DNA of 64,000 bases from Fistulifera solaris (taxonomy: Eukaryota; Bacillariophyta; Bacillariophyceae; Naviculales; Stauroneidaceae): contig AP026138.1 in the NCBI GenBank assembly GCA_030295235.1, positions 1-64,000 on the forward strand. Reading direction: 5' to 3'. Shown piece by piece: positions 55,125-64,000 of this stretch (the first letter of the stretch is position 1; every line of letters starts with the position of its first letter). Both the position numbers and the translations under genes were made by a program. The notes beneath the pieces are model-generated. The model ran no database searches and was not told the origin of the DNA. It saw nothing but the letters and a program-made list of their open reading frames with translations.

Positions 55125-56197
55125 CATTGTAGTTATACAATTTGTTATTTGACGCAATGCTTCCGTTTATGAGCGGAACACAAACAGTCTTTTGCTTCTT
55201 GGTCTTAAAGAACTTTTACTTCTTCGGAAGCAAAACGAATTGTGTGTATCGTCAAAGGTGTCAAATCGTACTTTCAACCATGCAACACGTTGTTTGTTGG
55301 TTGTTGCGCTGCAATCACAGCTCCAACCGATCGTTTTGCGCCACGCCACGACTGGAGCGCCGGTTTCGGCCAGTTCCATTCGTCCTCTTCGTTGGTAGGA
55401 GTATCAATCCGGTACTGGCAAGTACTTTGTTTACTAGGACACAAAACAACATTGGCGTAACGTGGTCTTGAAAGGAACGCCCTTCGGGTTGGATCATTGC
55501 CAAATCTACAGACCTGTAGAATGCATTTCCGAGTCGTACTTGATTTCACATACGGAACGGCCCGCGGGTTTCACTACTTAGAAAACGAATGGGATTGCTT
55601 CTTCAGTATACTCGTAAAGAGTAGTGGCACGTCCACAGGAGAACTGGATGAAAAGTTGCGTGATGGATTCTGAATTCCGTATTCCCTGGAGGAGAATGAC
55701 TTTGCGGAGCCGAAAAAGTCGCTGAAAATGACCCTCCGTGTCAGTGGAACAGTACTCTCGCATGGATTGTGGAAGCAACAATAAAAATTGCACCGAGCGG
55801 TGGCGAGGACGGAGGCGTATCCAAGCGTGTCGTAAGTTTTTGAGAGGATGCCTTTTGGCCCATTCGATTGTATTTATTACGAAAATAGTCTATAGTTTCA
55901 AATTAATCTTCTCTTTAATTCATCTATTGAACGAGGAAGATTAGCGCTGGCTTTGCGGGAAGATTTCTACGGAAGATATCACGCCATTTGTCGACTACAA
56001 AAAGTCGACGCAGTCATCCTTTGATCAACAACATCGGTGACAGTGGAAAGACCGCTTCCTTTGATTGCAAGAGAGAGAACAGCTGACAGCAGCAGACTAT
56101 TTAGAATCATTCAGATTGTAAAGGAGACAAATTCAGATCTTACAGCGAACGTATTATTGCTTTTATAACTCTATCGAATCAGCGGTGTCCTCCGATT
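54799..56197. other. Divergent intergenic region with a GTT microsatellite
   Basis: About 1.4 kb. The probable upstream exon of the minus-strand gene must lie here. Two minus-strand open stretches look partly coding: 55578-55793 (MQFLLLLPQSMREYCSTDTE and onward) and 55274-55549 (ending WPKPALQSWRGAKRSVGA and onward), but I could not join them into a credible model. The microsatellite is at 55077-55124. Confidence 0.5.
55077..55124. repeat. (TTG)n microsatellite
   Basis: About 16 uninterrupted TTG units follow a slightly broken GTTGTCGTTG start. On the minus strand this reads as AAC repeats, which in one frame would encode poly-Asn. Typical slippage-prone simple repeat. Confidence 0.95.
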
Positions 56198-57994
56198 ATG
56201 GCGCGCAACAACTCTCCGGCACCTCCTCCGCCGGAATCTCCGGCCGTTTATATGACACCTTTGCTTTCCAAACGAAAAGATGGAGTCTTTCCCAGTCTCC
56301 TCGATCTCAGTGATCCGTCGCGAACCATCAAACCTGTTGGAGGCCTCAACAAAGCCTACCGAACGAATGCGAAATTGTTGCTGCAGTTGCGAGAAAAAAC
56401 ACCAATGAAGTGAACAGTGAAGGAGAAGAATTACAAGCACTCAAAGATGCGATCGATGAAACAATATTGGAAATTATGGAAGATAGTGATGATGTCGTGG
56501 ATGTCAAGTTTCAAGCGGCCGGATGTTGTTGGACGATGTATTTCAATGACGATATGAATGACGCGCACGAGAACTTTTGTGTCGAAATCGTCTTGCTGGC
56601 CAATGAAATTGCCGGCACACTCAATTATGTGGCAGACGTCATGTTGCAGCCTCTGGTGGAAGTCGATCCGGATCCATTGGCGCCGCCGCTCCGAGGATTT
56701 CGGGAGGCGAAAGGGGCGTTTGAAAGTATCGCACTCGCTATAAGGAAGTGTATAGTACGACTGGAATTTCCAGAGTTTCCGGAAGGTTGCAAGGGGCGAG
56801 CTTTTCGTGAAGTCTATCAGTTGAATGCTAGGGTAAGTAGAAGCTACAAGTTCATCAGGGAGGCGCGCTGCTTCGGACATGCAACTACTTCTCAGTGAGG
56901 TTTGACTCACTTTTTCGTGTTGATCGTTACTTTCACAGCTCAAATCAGGTTCGTTTGCTACAGTGTGTCGAGGAACGCACCGAGCGACCGGACGCAAAGT
57001 CGCCATCAAGTGTGTACTACGCAAAGACTTGCCACCAGCGGACGATGCCGCCATCTACGATGAAGTAGCCATTCTATCGAGTCTCAATCACCCACACATT
57101 GTTCCGCTCATCGACTTTTTTGATGAGAAAGATTGCTACTTTATTGTCATGGAACTGATGAGCGGAGGTGATCTCTTTGATCGAATCGGTAAAAAGAAAT
57201 CCTACAGTGAGGCCGATGCGCGCGATCTGGTGGTGAAAATGCTCAAGTCGGTGGCCTACTGTCACCAGCGCAAGATCGCGCATTGCGATATGAAACCCAA
57301 AAACTTGCTACTCATGTCCGAAGAAAACGACTCATTCATCAAACTGGCCGATTTCGGTTTCGCCGCCCGGGTCCACGCGCCCAAGACGTTGACCAAACAA
57401 TGCGGAACTCCATTCTTTGTGGCACCTGAAATTCTAATGCGAAAACCGTACGATCATCAATCGGATATGTGGAGTGTGGGATGTATCATTTTCCTCTTAT
57501 TATCAGGAAACCTACCTTTCATGGGGAGAAGTCAGAAAGAGCTGTTTCGAAAGATTGTAGCTGGAAAATTCGAATTCAGTGGCGACGACTGGGCCAATGT
57601 ATCTGATGATGCTAAAGATCTGGTGAAGAGAATGCTGGTTCTTGACCCAGATGAGCGCATTACATCAGCGGAAGCGATCCGACATTCCTGGCTCAAGACA
57701 TCTCGAGATCGTCTGAACTTGGTCAGTTTGGAGGGGACATCGCAGAGATTGAAGACATTCAACGCGCGAATGAAGCTAAGAAGTGCAATGATTGCCATCG
57801 ACTGGGTTCACAGCATTCAGCGTGTATCGTGGATTTCGAAGAGAGGTTTGAATACAGGATTGAATGGAAAGTCACCATCACCCTCACCTAAAGTGACCAA
57901 TAACCGCAAGTCTATGAAATCGGATGTCACTAACGACATGTCGAAGCTTTCCATCAAGGCGAAGGAAAAGAAGAAGCACACGCTTGAAATTTAA
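56198..57994 (+). CDS. CaMK-like serine/threonine protein kinase
   Basis: Start ATG at 56198 (MARNNSPAPPPPESPAV). One intron, 56833-56938 (106 bp). The A6 run at 56394-56399 looks one base short; seven As give LREKNTNEVNSEGEE and a total of 563 residues. About 212 residues precede the kinase domain and resemble no domain I know. The kinase has a Gly-poor nucleotide loop (LKSGSFATVCRG), VAIK with K236, the catalytic loop HCDMKPKN (Asp329), DFGFA (Asp350) and GTPFFVAPEI, then WSVGCIIFLLLSGNLPF. The HRD Arg is replaced by Cys, so this is a non-RD kinase that may not need activation-loop phosphorylation. The C-terminal tail is basic and may be autoinhibitory; no EF-hands are seen. Confidence 0.85.
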
Positions 57995-58295
57995 GATTAG
58001 ATGGAATGCGCATATATCGGTTGCTATTGCCCCAGTTGCAAAATGTTTACACCGGGATGGTGACGTATAACTTTGCAGAAGATCAAAAGCAGCAAAATTT
58101 AAATTCCGAAATAAATACTGTTAAGTTCTATGTTCGTATGTGGTCATTAATGTTGCGTTGAACGAGAATCTCGCCTTTTGAGGGCGGTAGGAATGAAGTG
58201 CTTGCATCGGAAGACTCTACGGCCATAGATTGCAATGGTGATAAAGTGTGTGGACTATTAACACATCTTACGCGCGTGACTATTCCTTGTTCTTT
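57995..58295. other. Convergent 3' region, nothing seen
   Basis: About 300 bp between converging genes, AT-rich, with no repeat or RNA that I can see. Confidence 0.5.
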
Positions 58296-59861
58296 TTATC
58301 CTTCTTTTTCTTCTTGTCTTTCTTGTCTTTTTTTCTTTTTGGGCGCGTCTTCATTGCTACCTTTGCTACCATCATCGGCGGGACGTTTCTTGTCATCGCC
58401 GTCGTCATCGACTTCCATGCCTTCCGCCGGTGTCTCAACGATCGCTTCACTACTGCCACTTAGAGCCGGAGGATTGGATTTGGAGAAATCCTTGTACGAC
58501 GTCAAAAAATCCGAAGGAGTTTGATCGTTCGGCTTTCCGTGCTTGTCCAGTTTTCCTTCCTTGATCAAGTTCTTTTTACGTTGTGCCATGGGACCCAATC
58601 CCCATCGTCGCGGGTAGACATCCCGTTCCATAATCACACGTTTGATCTTAGCCACGACACCGTGATCGCACGTCGCCATGACCGCCGTCGTCATTTGCGC
58701 AATGGCTACGGCAATAGCTTCACCCTTGGTGGTCATCAAGACAACTTCGGTCCCCATTTCAATGCCATCGGCAAAGCGCAAAAGACCGGGAATCATAAAC
58801 TTGGCTCCGTAACAAATAGCATTCACACAACTATCTTTCACGACCAAACGCTTGTAATTGGTCAAAAGAACTTCGAGTGGCATGACGACACGACGCAAGT
58901 ACGTTTCATCCCTGGTCTGATCGTAGACATGTTGTGCATCGAGAACGTCGTGCATGGTGACCATATTGTCAGCTTCACCCAAGACTCCACTCTTGACACG
59001 ACGGAGTTCCTGCATGTGTCCACCGGTTCCTACCAACAGCCCGGCATGGACGCAGAGTGTTCGTACGTACGTCCCCGCCTCACATTGGACCCAAAAGACT
59101 CCCAAACGACGTTCGGCATCGAATTCCAACAATTTGGAGTCGTAAATCGTACGAATCCGCAATTGACGCTTGACGGCCGAAATCAAGGGCGGTCGCTGAA
59201 ACAGCGCACCCCGCAACGTCGTTTCCATGGCGCGTTGCAGTACTTTGGTATCTTCCAGAGCATCGTGCAAGCGCAAGACGCCAATGTATTCTTTACCGGC
59301 ACTTTGTTGTGCCTTGACGAGACGCGTGGCGCGATCCAAGCAGACGATGAGACAGCCGGTGACCTTTGGATCCAAAGTACCGGAATGTCCCGTCTTTTCG
59401 ACGCGGAGAATGCGTTTGATCCAGCTCACCACTTCGTGCGAGCTGGGATTGGCTGGTTTATCGAGATTGATGACACCGTACGACAAGTGTTGCGGCAATG
59501 TACGGGCCAACGGCGAAGAACCAGTAGGTAGAGGCGTGTAATGAGCCGTACGAATGTGTAGTTCGTGATAGTTCTTGAGCAACAAGGGCCACTGGGAAGT
59601 ATCGAGCTTGGGTGTATGCGAAGCCGGTTGAATCATCGCTCCTACCGATGTTTCGACGATCGCACCGCCATCCGAGGCTTTGCGTTTCTTGGCTTTCGAG
59701 TCTGTATGTCACAACGACACATTGAATAAAAAAATTAACAAGAAAGACTGGTGAGTGTATTGTTTTCAAAGAGACCTTACGATAACAATTTTGAGGACGG
59801 ATTAAAAGCTTGCGTGCCGGGTAATTCCTATTTAGCCAGCTTTCGACTTACCGGATCCCAT
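58296..59861 (-). CDS. CBF5: Dyskerin/Cbf5, H/ACA pseudouridine synthase
   Basis: The catalytic subunit of H/ACA ribonucleoproteins, which convert uridine to pseudouridine in rRNA and other RNAs in the nucleolus. A 10-bp first exon (ATG at 59861, MGS) is followed by a 150-bp intron (59702-59851); exon 2 begins [13 protein letters not shown]. Total 471 residues. The TruB-type catalytic loop is [19 protein letters not shown] with the catalytic Asp at about residue 114. The [18 protein letters not shown] and [20 protein letters not shown] blocks are classic Cbf5. A PUA domain follows ([20 protein letters not shown] and onward), with an Asp/Lys-rich nucleolar tail. The frame is intact. Confidence 0.97.
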
Positions 59862-61024
59862 TTTGATTACAGTTTGCTGTTCTATTGGAAGTGAAATGAA
59901 AGACAGACTTAAACAAGAGATTAGATTAGATGAATAGTACAAAGGCAAGAAGCGGTGGAACAACAAAAAAAAAAAGATCAGGTTTTGCGTCCTTCCGATC
60001 TTCTTCCGATTGGATGGTGTATGCGGTGTCGAGAAACGAGTGTCAACGAACAGACCGTCAGTCGGTATAGCCCCAAAGTGTAGCAGACATTCCGAACGAC
60101 TAAGTTTCAGTCACGACCTGTAAGTTGGATATGCCATGTCATTCTTAGCGTCCGCTGATGATGTGTGATGGCATGAAACGTTACCTCCAAAAGAGTGACA
60201 TACGATTTTAAAGCTAACTCGAGTTGATGTATGCAATAATGGACGCCGGTTATCCGTCCGTACCAGGTAATTTGCCAAGGAAACATTACTATCGTTCAAA
60301 GTGTCTGTATTTCACCATGACTGGATTTCAGTCATGAGTCGAGATATTCACTTTGCTTTAGGGCCTAGCAAAGATAGCAACTTGTTTTCCGATAATCATA
60401 GATCAATGAACACCGATATCAAATCATATATTGTAGTTTCATTTGCAATACAAGTTGCGATTTATTCAGCCAAATAACTCTCCGAACCGCATCGCTTGTT
60501 CGTTTTTTGCCACGACTGGATTCCAGTCATCAATCTGCGATTTCACTTTACCATTTTGTGTACTAGAACGGTACGCAATGGCTAAAACCAGAAAGTCTTC
60601 TTGTCGTTGGACCCTTTTGTGGAACCAATGCGGAAGATTGGCTCTTAATTGTGACTACCGCTTTGCGCGTCCGCCGGTACTTTCGCGCCAATGCACCAAG
60701 GAATAGAAAAGCCTCACTTTCGTACGAACCCTCCTCGTGCCTCGTCGTCAGGCAAGACGCATAGAGTGCATTGCTTATTGTTGCAAAATTTTCAGACCCA
60801 GCCGAATTCTCTCATTCATTCTCTTATTTATCCTCGTCTCTTTGCATTCTCATTTATTTTTCACCTAAACGAGTGGTTATTATCAGAGTTGAAAAAGAGT
60901 AGAGGAAGTCGCACAAGAGGCTTGACAAAAGGATTAATTGTAAAGCTGCCAAGCAGACCCTTGGGAATATCGAACAAAGTGCGAACGAGTGCGAATTCTT
61001 CTTGTAATTCAACAATATACGACA
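59862..61024. other. Divergent intergenic region with GACTG palindrome elements
   Basis: About 1.16 kb between Cbf5 and the PDZ gene. It holds copies of the GACTG palindrome element near 60066-60108, 60317-60335 and 60514-60528, noted separately. Apart from these I see no gene or RNA; a few short frames have no support. Confidence 0.6.
60060..60535. repeat. GACTG-N5-CAGTC palindrome elements
   Basis: A near-perfect ATGACTGGATTTCAGTCAT is at 60317-60335 followed by GAGTC, and GACTGGATTCCAGTC is at 60514-60528. A weaker relative ends with CAGTCACGA near 60108, preceded by TATAGCCCCAAAGTG at 60066. The same pair of blocks (TATAGYCCMAAAGTG, then GACTGNNNNNCAGTCATGAGTC) occurs at 3219-3275 and three times between 63288 and 63775, so it is a dispersed element. 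Confidence 0.75.
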
Positions 61025-63127
61025 ATGGGTTTCTTTTCCAAAATATTTCGACGCAACAAAGAGACGACTGGAAAGCGTGCGAATAAAGTACGATTGGGTC
61101 GACGCAACAACAAGTATTCGAATAATACACAAGACGAGGAACGCGATGATTCTCCGACGGATTTGGAAGACTTGCATGCCTTTGTTCCCATTACACGGGG
61201 ACCAGACTTTTCGGACGGATCGCATCGACCTTCGCCCCGCGAATATAGCGGAGGACCGGTGGATTTGGATGAAGTCGAGGCCAGTACGGTGGGAGGAGGA
61301 GACGAAGATGCTCCGATGCCCACCCATCATCAACGTCCGGAAATGCGATTGAGTTCGGAACGCTTGGCCGAATTCACACAGCAGATCCAACAACAACAAC
61401 AAGAACCGCACTCGTCACCGCGATCGCCGAACAATTATCGAACGTTTACCATGGATCCGGAACCCGTTACGAAATCGACGAATAGTGGTAGCGGTAGCAA
61501 GAAAATGTATACTCCAGGGCAAATGGCGGTGGCTGTTGATGATTACTCGGAGAGCAGTTCTTTCAACTTGAGCACCGACGCCGAAGATACGGAATATGAA
61601 GATTTGAAGAAACACGGTATTGTACGCAAGAATACGAAAGCAGCCTTCCAAAGCAAGAATCAGCTGTCGGCAGAGGCTTCTGTCACATCCTTCCGCTCTT
61701 CTCCATCTCATCAAGACGGTACGGTATTCCCGAATCTGCTTACCGACGACGAAGGCAATTCCGTCCGTTCCAGTCCTTCCCTGTTGCTGCACTCTCCGCA
61801 AGAAAACAGTACGACCGGACGATCGGCATCGAGTCCCATGGCCAACAACTCGTTACTCAGTGGATCGTACCGAGAAGCCGCTGCTTCCCCCAAGTCGAGT
61901 CAAGACGATTTTGCCAACTTTGCCGATTTCTCGAGTTTCGGCAATGATGCTTTCTTTTCCAAGACGCCCGCTGTTGTAGAAGACGAGGATCACCCCAGTC
62001 CGTCTCCTCGAGCTCATCAGCGCAGTAGCAGTTTTACACGTCATACTCCATCGGTCGGTTCCGACTCGTCCATTTCGGAACTCTTGGCACAAGCGAAAAG
62101 CCACACCAGTCGCCACCAGCGCTCGGGCAATTCGGTCAACTCGGCTCCGGCCATGACGGCCGCTCAGATTCGCGCTCATCACGGTATCCAGCCCCGTACG
62201 AACGATGGTACGTCGGTTTCCGACATCATCAAAAGTTTGGAAGCCGACAATGCAAGTCGTATGCGACAATCGGGTAGCAAACGTCATTCGGACGCGTACT
62301 CGACGCTGAGTCGTGATGCATCGGTGCGTTCTGCCAAGGAGCGGTTGCGTCGACGACGGGAAAATGAACGTCGGCGCACTAGTCATCCGGATGATGCTTC
62401 GACCGAATCGGACGAAGATGCCGAGTCGTGGTTGATGGATGAAGTGACGGGCGCCTTGGGACCGAGAGGCATCGCTGCCGATTTGGAATCGTTAAGCGGT
62501 CGATCGCACAAATCTCACCGGAGTCATCATTCCCGAAAATCACGACCCTCCACCCGACGCCGCAACCCCAACAGTGGAGAATCGGTGGACAGTCACGGCA
62601 GTAAACGCAGTTCGGGTAGTCGTCGCAGTCGTTATTCGCATCGTTCGACGAAATCGTACATGTCCCAAATGTCCGAACAAAGCCGCAGCGTTGCCAACGA
62701 CTTGTTGCGTCTTGAAATGCAACTGGCCATGGTGAATCCCAGCAGTGTCTTGAATCCTGATTCGACCCGCTCTGCTCGCAGCCGCCGTAGCAGTAGTGGC
62801 AGCACCGCACCCCGCCGCACTCGTATCAGTGTGGTGGCTCCCCCCGGTAAATTGGGTATCATATTGGCCAACAAAGCCGATTCTCGGGGTACTGTCGTGT
62901 CCGGCGTCCGCACCAGCAGTGTATTGGCTGATCGTATCAGTCCCGGTGACCGTATTGTCGCCATCGATGGGGAAGACGTGAGTCTCATGACCGTCTCGGA
63001 AATAACGACAATTATGGCCCGCAAGAGTGAGTATGATCGGACCTTGACGGTGCTCACGACACCGAAACCGACGTCGCCCGAATCATCATCGGCCGCTTCG
63101 CCACGGGACAATCGTTCACGTGGATGA
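61025..63127 (+). CDS. Serine-rich scaffold protein with a C-terminal PDZ domain
   Basis: Intact 700-residue frame from ATG at 61025 (MGFFSKIFRRNKETTGKR). The basic N-terminus could contact membranes, although Phe at position 3 does not fit a myristoylation site. Residues 40-590 are Ser/Arg/Asp-rich and probably disordered, with QQQQQ, DDFANFADFSSFGNDAFF and many HRSxxS stretches. The last 110 residues hold one PDZ domain: ISVVAPPGKLGIILANK (carboxylate-binding loop), GTVVSGVRTSSVLADRISP, GDRIVAIDGEDVSLMTVSE and a closing TLTVLTT. PDZ domains bind C-terminal peptides of partner proteins. The NFADFSSFGNDAFF repeat resembles EH- or adaptor-binding motifs, so a trafficking or signalling role is possible. 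Confidence 0.85.
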   Translation: MGFFSKIFRRNKETTGKRANKVRLGRRNNKYSNNTQDEERDDSPTDLEDLHAFVPITRGPDFSDGSHRPSPREYSGGPVDLDEVEASTVGGGDEDAPMPTHHQRPEMRLSSERLAEFTQQIQQQQQEPHSSPRSPNNYRTFTMDPEPVTKSTNSGSGSKKMYTPGQMAVAVDDYSESSSFNLSTDAEDTEYEDLKKHGIVRKNTKAAFQSKNQLSAEASVTSFRSSPSHQDGTVFPNLLTDDEGNSVRSSPSLLLHSPQENSTTGRSASSPMANNSLLSGSYREAAASPKSSQDDFANFADFSSFGNDAFFSKTPAVVEDEDHPSPSPRAHQRSSSFTRHTPSVGSDSSISELLAQAKSHTSRHQRSGNSVNSAPAMTAAQIRAHHGIQPRTNDGTSVSDIIKSLEADNASRMRQSGSKRHSDAYSTLSRDASVRSAKERLRRRRENERRRTSHPDDASTESDEDAESWLMDEVTGALGPRGIAADLESLSGRSHKSHRSHHSRKSRPSTRRRNPNSGESVDSHGSKRSSGSRRSRYSHRSTKSYMSQMSEQSRSVANDLLRLEMQLAMVNPSSVLNPDSTRSARSRRSSSGSTAPRRTRISVVAPPGKLGIILANKADSRGTVVSGVRTSSVLADRISPGDRIVAIDGEDVSLMTVSEITTIMARKSEYDRTLTVLTTPKPTSPESSSAASPRDNRSRG

Positions 63128-64000
63128 AATGTTATCGAGAACAATCAAAGTAAAAAGAAAGAAATAAAGCAAGCAAGTTATGATAATAACGAATAAGCAA
63201 AGAATTTGTCCTATCTTCGTGACTTTGTGACATATCAGTTCAGGAATTCCGTCTGACTCAAAATACAGTAAGAAAAGCCGAATTTTACTATAGTCCACAG
63301 TGTTGGCCGTATGTCGCCACGACTGCAAGTCAGTCATGAGTCTAATTTCTCTCGAGCAAAACTTCTGCCTACAGTTCGTTCATTCGTCAAAACGTCTTGA
63401 GCCACACTTATCGTTGTTGCGAGGAGATAGTCGTTAGCAGCATTTGCATTACATTCTTTTTATTTAACGTCGAAAAGCCAGCGGAACGCTGTCTTCCGTA
63501 TTTACTATGGACCAAAGTGTTGGTTTTACGAGACCACGATTGCATTTCAGTCATGAGTCAAATTTCTCTCGAGCAAAACTTCTGCCTACAGTTCGTTCAT
63601 TCGTCAAAACGTCTTGAGCCTCGATCGTAGTTACTGCAATGAAATAGTCGTTAGCAGCATTTGCATTACATTCTTTTTATTTTACGTCGAAAAGCCAGCG
63701 GAACGCTGTCTTCCGTATTTACTATCGACCAAAGTGTTGGTTTTACGAGACCACGATTGCGTTTCTGTCATGAGTCATGAATCGATACTATGGTGTTTAT
63801 CCCTTGACCGAGCCAGATAGTCATTTCATCAACATTTTTCTTCTTTTAGCAATATTTACTATTAAGATGATTGACCTGTTCTACAACATTCAATGTTACA
63901 GCCAACACTTTTTCCGCCTCCTGAAAGGCGCTCTAGCTTAACAACCCATCGCAGACAACACATTATGCTATAGTCCGTCCCTCCGTCGACCCGGTTCTCG
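63128..64000. other. Intergenic region with a 217-bp tandem repeat
   Basis: The last 870 bp of the window. Most is the tandem repeat at 63288-63775. Beyond it is AT-rich unique sequence with no gene seen before the window ends. Confidence 0.6.
63288..63775. repeat. 217-bp tandem repeat containing the GACTG element
   Basis: Two full direct copies begin AATTTCTCTCGAGCAAAACT at 63344 and 63561. They share CTTCTGCCTACAGTTCGTTC, ATAGTCGTTAGCAGCATTTG, GTCGAAAAGCCAGCGGAACG, ACCAAAGTGTTGGTTTTACG and a closing GTCATGAGTC. A partial copy precedes (from 63288, with ACTATAGTCCACAGTG and GACTGCAAGTCAGTC). The most divergent part is a 30-bp block near 63405-63430 and 63620-63645. Confidence 0.9.

Noticed and set aside
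55142-55950. Plus-strand small frames after the microsatellite
   Set aside because: They overlap one another in three frames and lack domains or sensible starts.
63397-63820. Two similar frames of 77 and 68 codons at the window end
   Set aside because: Their similarity follows from the 217-bp DNA repeat; the frames start at non-conserved places and show no protein-level constraint.

Overview
The window is the left end of a nuclear chromosome of a stramenopile alga, most likely a pennate diatom. It opens with about 310 bp of the C-rich strand of a TTAGGG-type telomere. Genes are short-spaced on both strands and carry few, small GT-AG introns (63-150 bp, with three longer ones). The protein set fits a diatom: several ammonium transporters, a bestrophin-type anion channel, secreted proline-rich carbohydrate-binding proteins, and many lineage-specific proteins. 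I cannot name the species from sequence alone.

Layout. 1-3.76 kb: telomere and gene-poor subtelomere with a repeated GGGGGTCA motif. 3.77-16.6 kb: a TFIIB-like factor, a tandem pair of ammonium transporters, a secreted carbohydrate-binding protein, a type II membrane glycosyltransferase and an ankyrin/zinc-finger protein. 17.2-23.8 kb: four copies of a small secreted family resembling the pre-peptidase C-terminal (PPC) fold, interleaved with a bestrophin gene and an unknown small gene. 24.4-30.5 kb: an M14 carboxypeptidase, a large unknown membrane-anchored protein and a small membrane protein. 30.8-35.5 kb: a second tandem ammonium transporter pair. 36.5-41.3 kb: a histidine-phosphatase protein and three small genes sharing an LRxALDLLDD-like motif. 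41.4-64 kb: a two-pore K+ channel, UTP15, a Ser-rich RRxS protein, a helical-repeat-like protein, a plastid- or ER-type membrane protein, an unknown protein, a CaMK-like kinase, dyskerin/Cbf5 and a PDZ protein. UTP15 and Cbf5 both belong to rRNA processing. The four transporters suggest expanded capacity for ammonium uptake.

The most unusual signal is non-coding. Three intergenic arrays (16.73-17.0, 43.67-44.21 and 50.97-51.35 kb) are built from short palindromes with a shared core (CCAGAATTTCTGG or CCAGATTTTCTGG). All three lie between divergently transcribed genes, with regular spacing near 33 or 52 bp. In two arrays the palindrome arms change in a matched way between copies. A second dispersed palindrome (GACTG-N5-CAGTC), a 217-bp tandem repeat and an over-represented 9-mer TACTCCGTA are further intergenic elements.

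Caution on gene models: sixteen apparent one-base length errors in short mononucleotide runs interrupt eleven otherwise well-conserved reading frames. Correcting one base at each restores a total length divisible by three in every case. This looks more like consensus error in a long-read assembly than decay, but sequence alone cannot settle it. Functional calls rest on motifs read by eye; no database search was possible.
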